From the IMG/VR virus record IMGVR_UViG_3300043463_000004, positions 1 to 30,416 of that record: a stretch of 30,416 bases of DNA, one strand, 5' to 3'. Source of the DNA: a virus. Below are positions 29,724 through 30,416 of the stretch, one piece after another. The first letter of the stretch is position 1. Each line of letters starts with the position of its first letter. The notes beneath the pieces are model-generated. The model saw nothing but the letters and a program-made list of their open reading frames with translations. It had not been told where the DNA came from and did no database searches. A program made the position numbers and the translations under genes.

Positions 29724-30107
29724 CTAAATATTTCTTTTTCTGTATAACATATCAATGACAGAAGACGGGAACTTACCACCTTCTACAGTATTCCAACCCA
29801 TGTACTGCAATGGACGAAATATTTTCTCCAGTTCATAAGCCTTGTCTACATCGCATACACATAATCTAGTTTTTACTATATTATCTACACCGTAAGTACC
29901 AAAGGCAACATGCAAAGGATTATTTGTATTGTAAGAATTATTAAATTTTTTACAATGTTCCTTGAATCGTATATCAATCAGACGAGTAGTAACACCAACG
30001 TATCCCTGTGTGAATACGTCAGTGTGTTCTTTTAGGTGTAACCAATATAATACAGCAGTCTTATTATCCTGCAAGGGCTTTGTCTCGCATGACTCGTCAC
30101 GCAGCAT
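29724..30107 (-). CDS. GIY-YIG homing endonuclease, small, free-standing
   Basis: 127 residues. The GIY-YIG core appears as VLYWLHLKEH...GYVGVTTRLIDIRFKEHCKK (about 18-53), with the catalytic-type arginine in RFKEH and a glutamate in YELEKIFRPL; the GWNTVEGG ending is common in small phage GIY-YIG proteins. It is almost only a nuclease domain, with little room for a separate DNA-binding part. The ATG overlaps the end of the portal-like gene by 11 bases and has no clear ribosome binding site, so it depends on coupled translation. Inserted between the portal-like gene and the fiber promoter. Confidence 0.8.
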   Translation of the reverse strand: MLRDESCETKPLQDNKTAVLYWLHLKEHTDVFTQGYVGVTTRLIDIRFKEHCKKFNNSYNTNNPLHVAFGTYGVDNIVKTRLCVCDVDKAYELEKIFRPLQYMGWNTVEGGKFPSSVIDMLYRKRNI

Positions 30108-30416
30108 TTTCTAGGTTATTACTAGAAGTATCTGTTCCTGAAGGATTTGTTGAAGTACCTTCACCTGCAGTTTTAAAACCATCACCACTACGAGAAGTCA
30201 TAGCAGGTAACAATTCCTGATTAGGTTCTTCATCATCCGGTAAAGCATCTACACCAATTGATTCACGAACTCTATTCAATACTGCACGATCAACTTCAAG
30301 GATAGAAGTACTTGCGAAACGCTGAACTGCTTTGGAGAATGATTCTAAGTCTGCGATCTCTAGATTATCAAAATCCATAGTTCCCATACGAGAAGTATCC
30401 CAACCATTTAATTCAT
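30097..30416 (-). CDS. Probable portal protein, C-terminal end; 5' end outside window
   Basis: The frame is open to the right window edge, so ATG 30387 is internal. The visible 105 residues begin ELNGWDTSRMGTMDFDNLEI and continue ADLESFSKAVQRFASTSILEVDRAVLNRVRESIGVDALPDDEEP, then an unstructured tail with MTSRSGDGFKTAGEGTST. A helix of this form followed by a Gly/Ser/Thr-rich tail ending near the stop is seen at the C-terminus of phage portal proteins, and the place upstream of prohead protease, scaffold and capsid genes supports it. It could instead be another head protein; the body of the gene is needed to be sure. Confidence 0.55.
   Translation of the reverse strand, partial: ELNGWDTSRMGTMDFDNLEIADLESFSKAVQRFASTSILEVDRAVLNRVRESIGVDALPDDEEPNQELLPAMTSRSGDGFKTAGEGTSTNPSGTDTSSNNLENAA

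Noticed and set aside
1-30416. tRNA genes, integrase, repressor, restriction or anti-defence genes
   Set aside because: I looked in all gaps longer than about 40 bases and at all genuine-looking frames and found none. There is no gap over 300 bases without a gene.

Overview
This window is a late-gene region of a large, AT-rich, tailed double-stranded DNA phage with a long non-contractile tail. The tail genes resemble those of lambda-like siphophages: tape measure, gpM/gpL-like tip proteins and a TipJ host-specificity protein. Six promoters close to the bacterial sigma70 consensus, Shine-Dalgarno sites of the AAGGA type, and a phage-borne class I ribonucleotide reductase with a small thioredoxin point to a lytic phage of a Gram-negative (probably gammaproteobacterial) host. 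No integrase, repressor, tRNA or CRISPR array is visible, and the exact phage cannot be named from the sequence alone.

Layout. The plus-strand block (1-1446) is the end of a nucleotide-metabolism operon: the 3' part of a ribonucleotide reductase large subunit, a GIY-YIG homing endonuclease, and a thioredoxin-like protein. It meets the minus-strand late genes at a bidirectional terminator (about 1465-1507). Everything else reads on the minus strand, so gene order runs from 30416 down to 1504: a probable portal protein C-terminus and a GIY-YIG nuclease; a receptor-binding/fiber module (29611-23527); a 50-residue gene with its own promoter and terminator (23467-23315); a head module of prohead protease, scaffold-like protein with a Tudor-type domain, lambda D-like decoration protein and lambda E-like capsid protein; neck and tail-completion proteins; the tail tube protein; a GIY-YIG cassette; the tail module of two-frame assembly chaperone, an HNH nuclease, a 1255-residue tape measure, gpM-like and DUF1833 proteins and a 1642-residue NlpC/P60-TipJ fusion; a second small fiber block; and a lysis module (coiled-coil membrane protein, holin, M15 peptidase endolysin).

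Regulation. Six promoters of the form TTGAyw-N14-TG-N-TAyAAT with an exact 17-base spacer begin the modules: fibers (29670-29698), small gene (23495-23523), head (23243-23271), GIY-YIG cassette (16655-16683), tail (15893-15921) and lysis (2752-2780). Most lie beside, or overlap, a hairpin, giving a compact terminator-promoter architecture between modules.

Most notable: a GIY-YIG gene whose promoter lies within a hairpin covering its ribosome binding site; a tail chaperone that appears to need a +1 (not -1) frameshift; the fiber module between portal and prohead protease; the NlpC/P60-TipJ fusion; four free-standing homing endonucleases in 30 kb; and a duplicated small DUF7936-like gene in the two separate fiber blocks.
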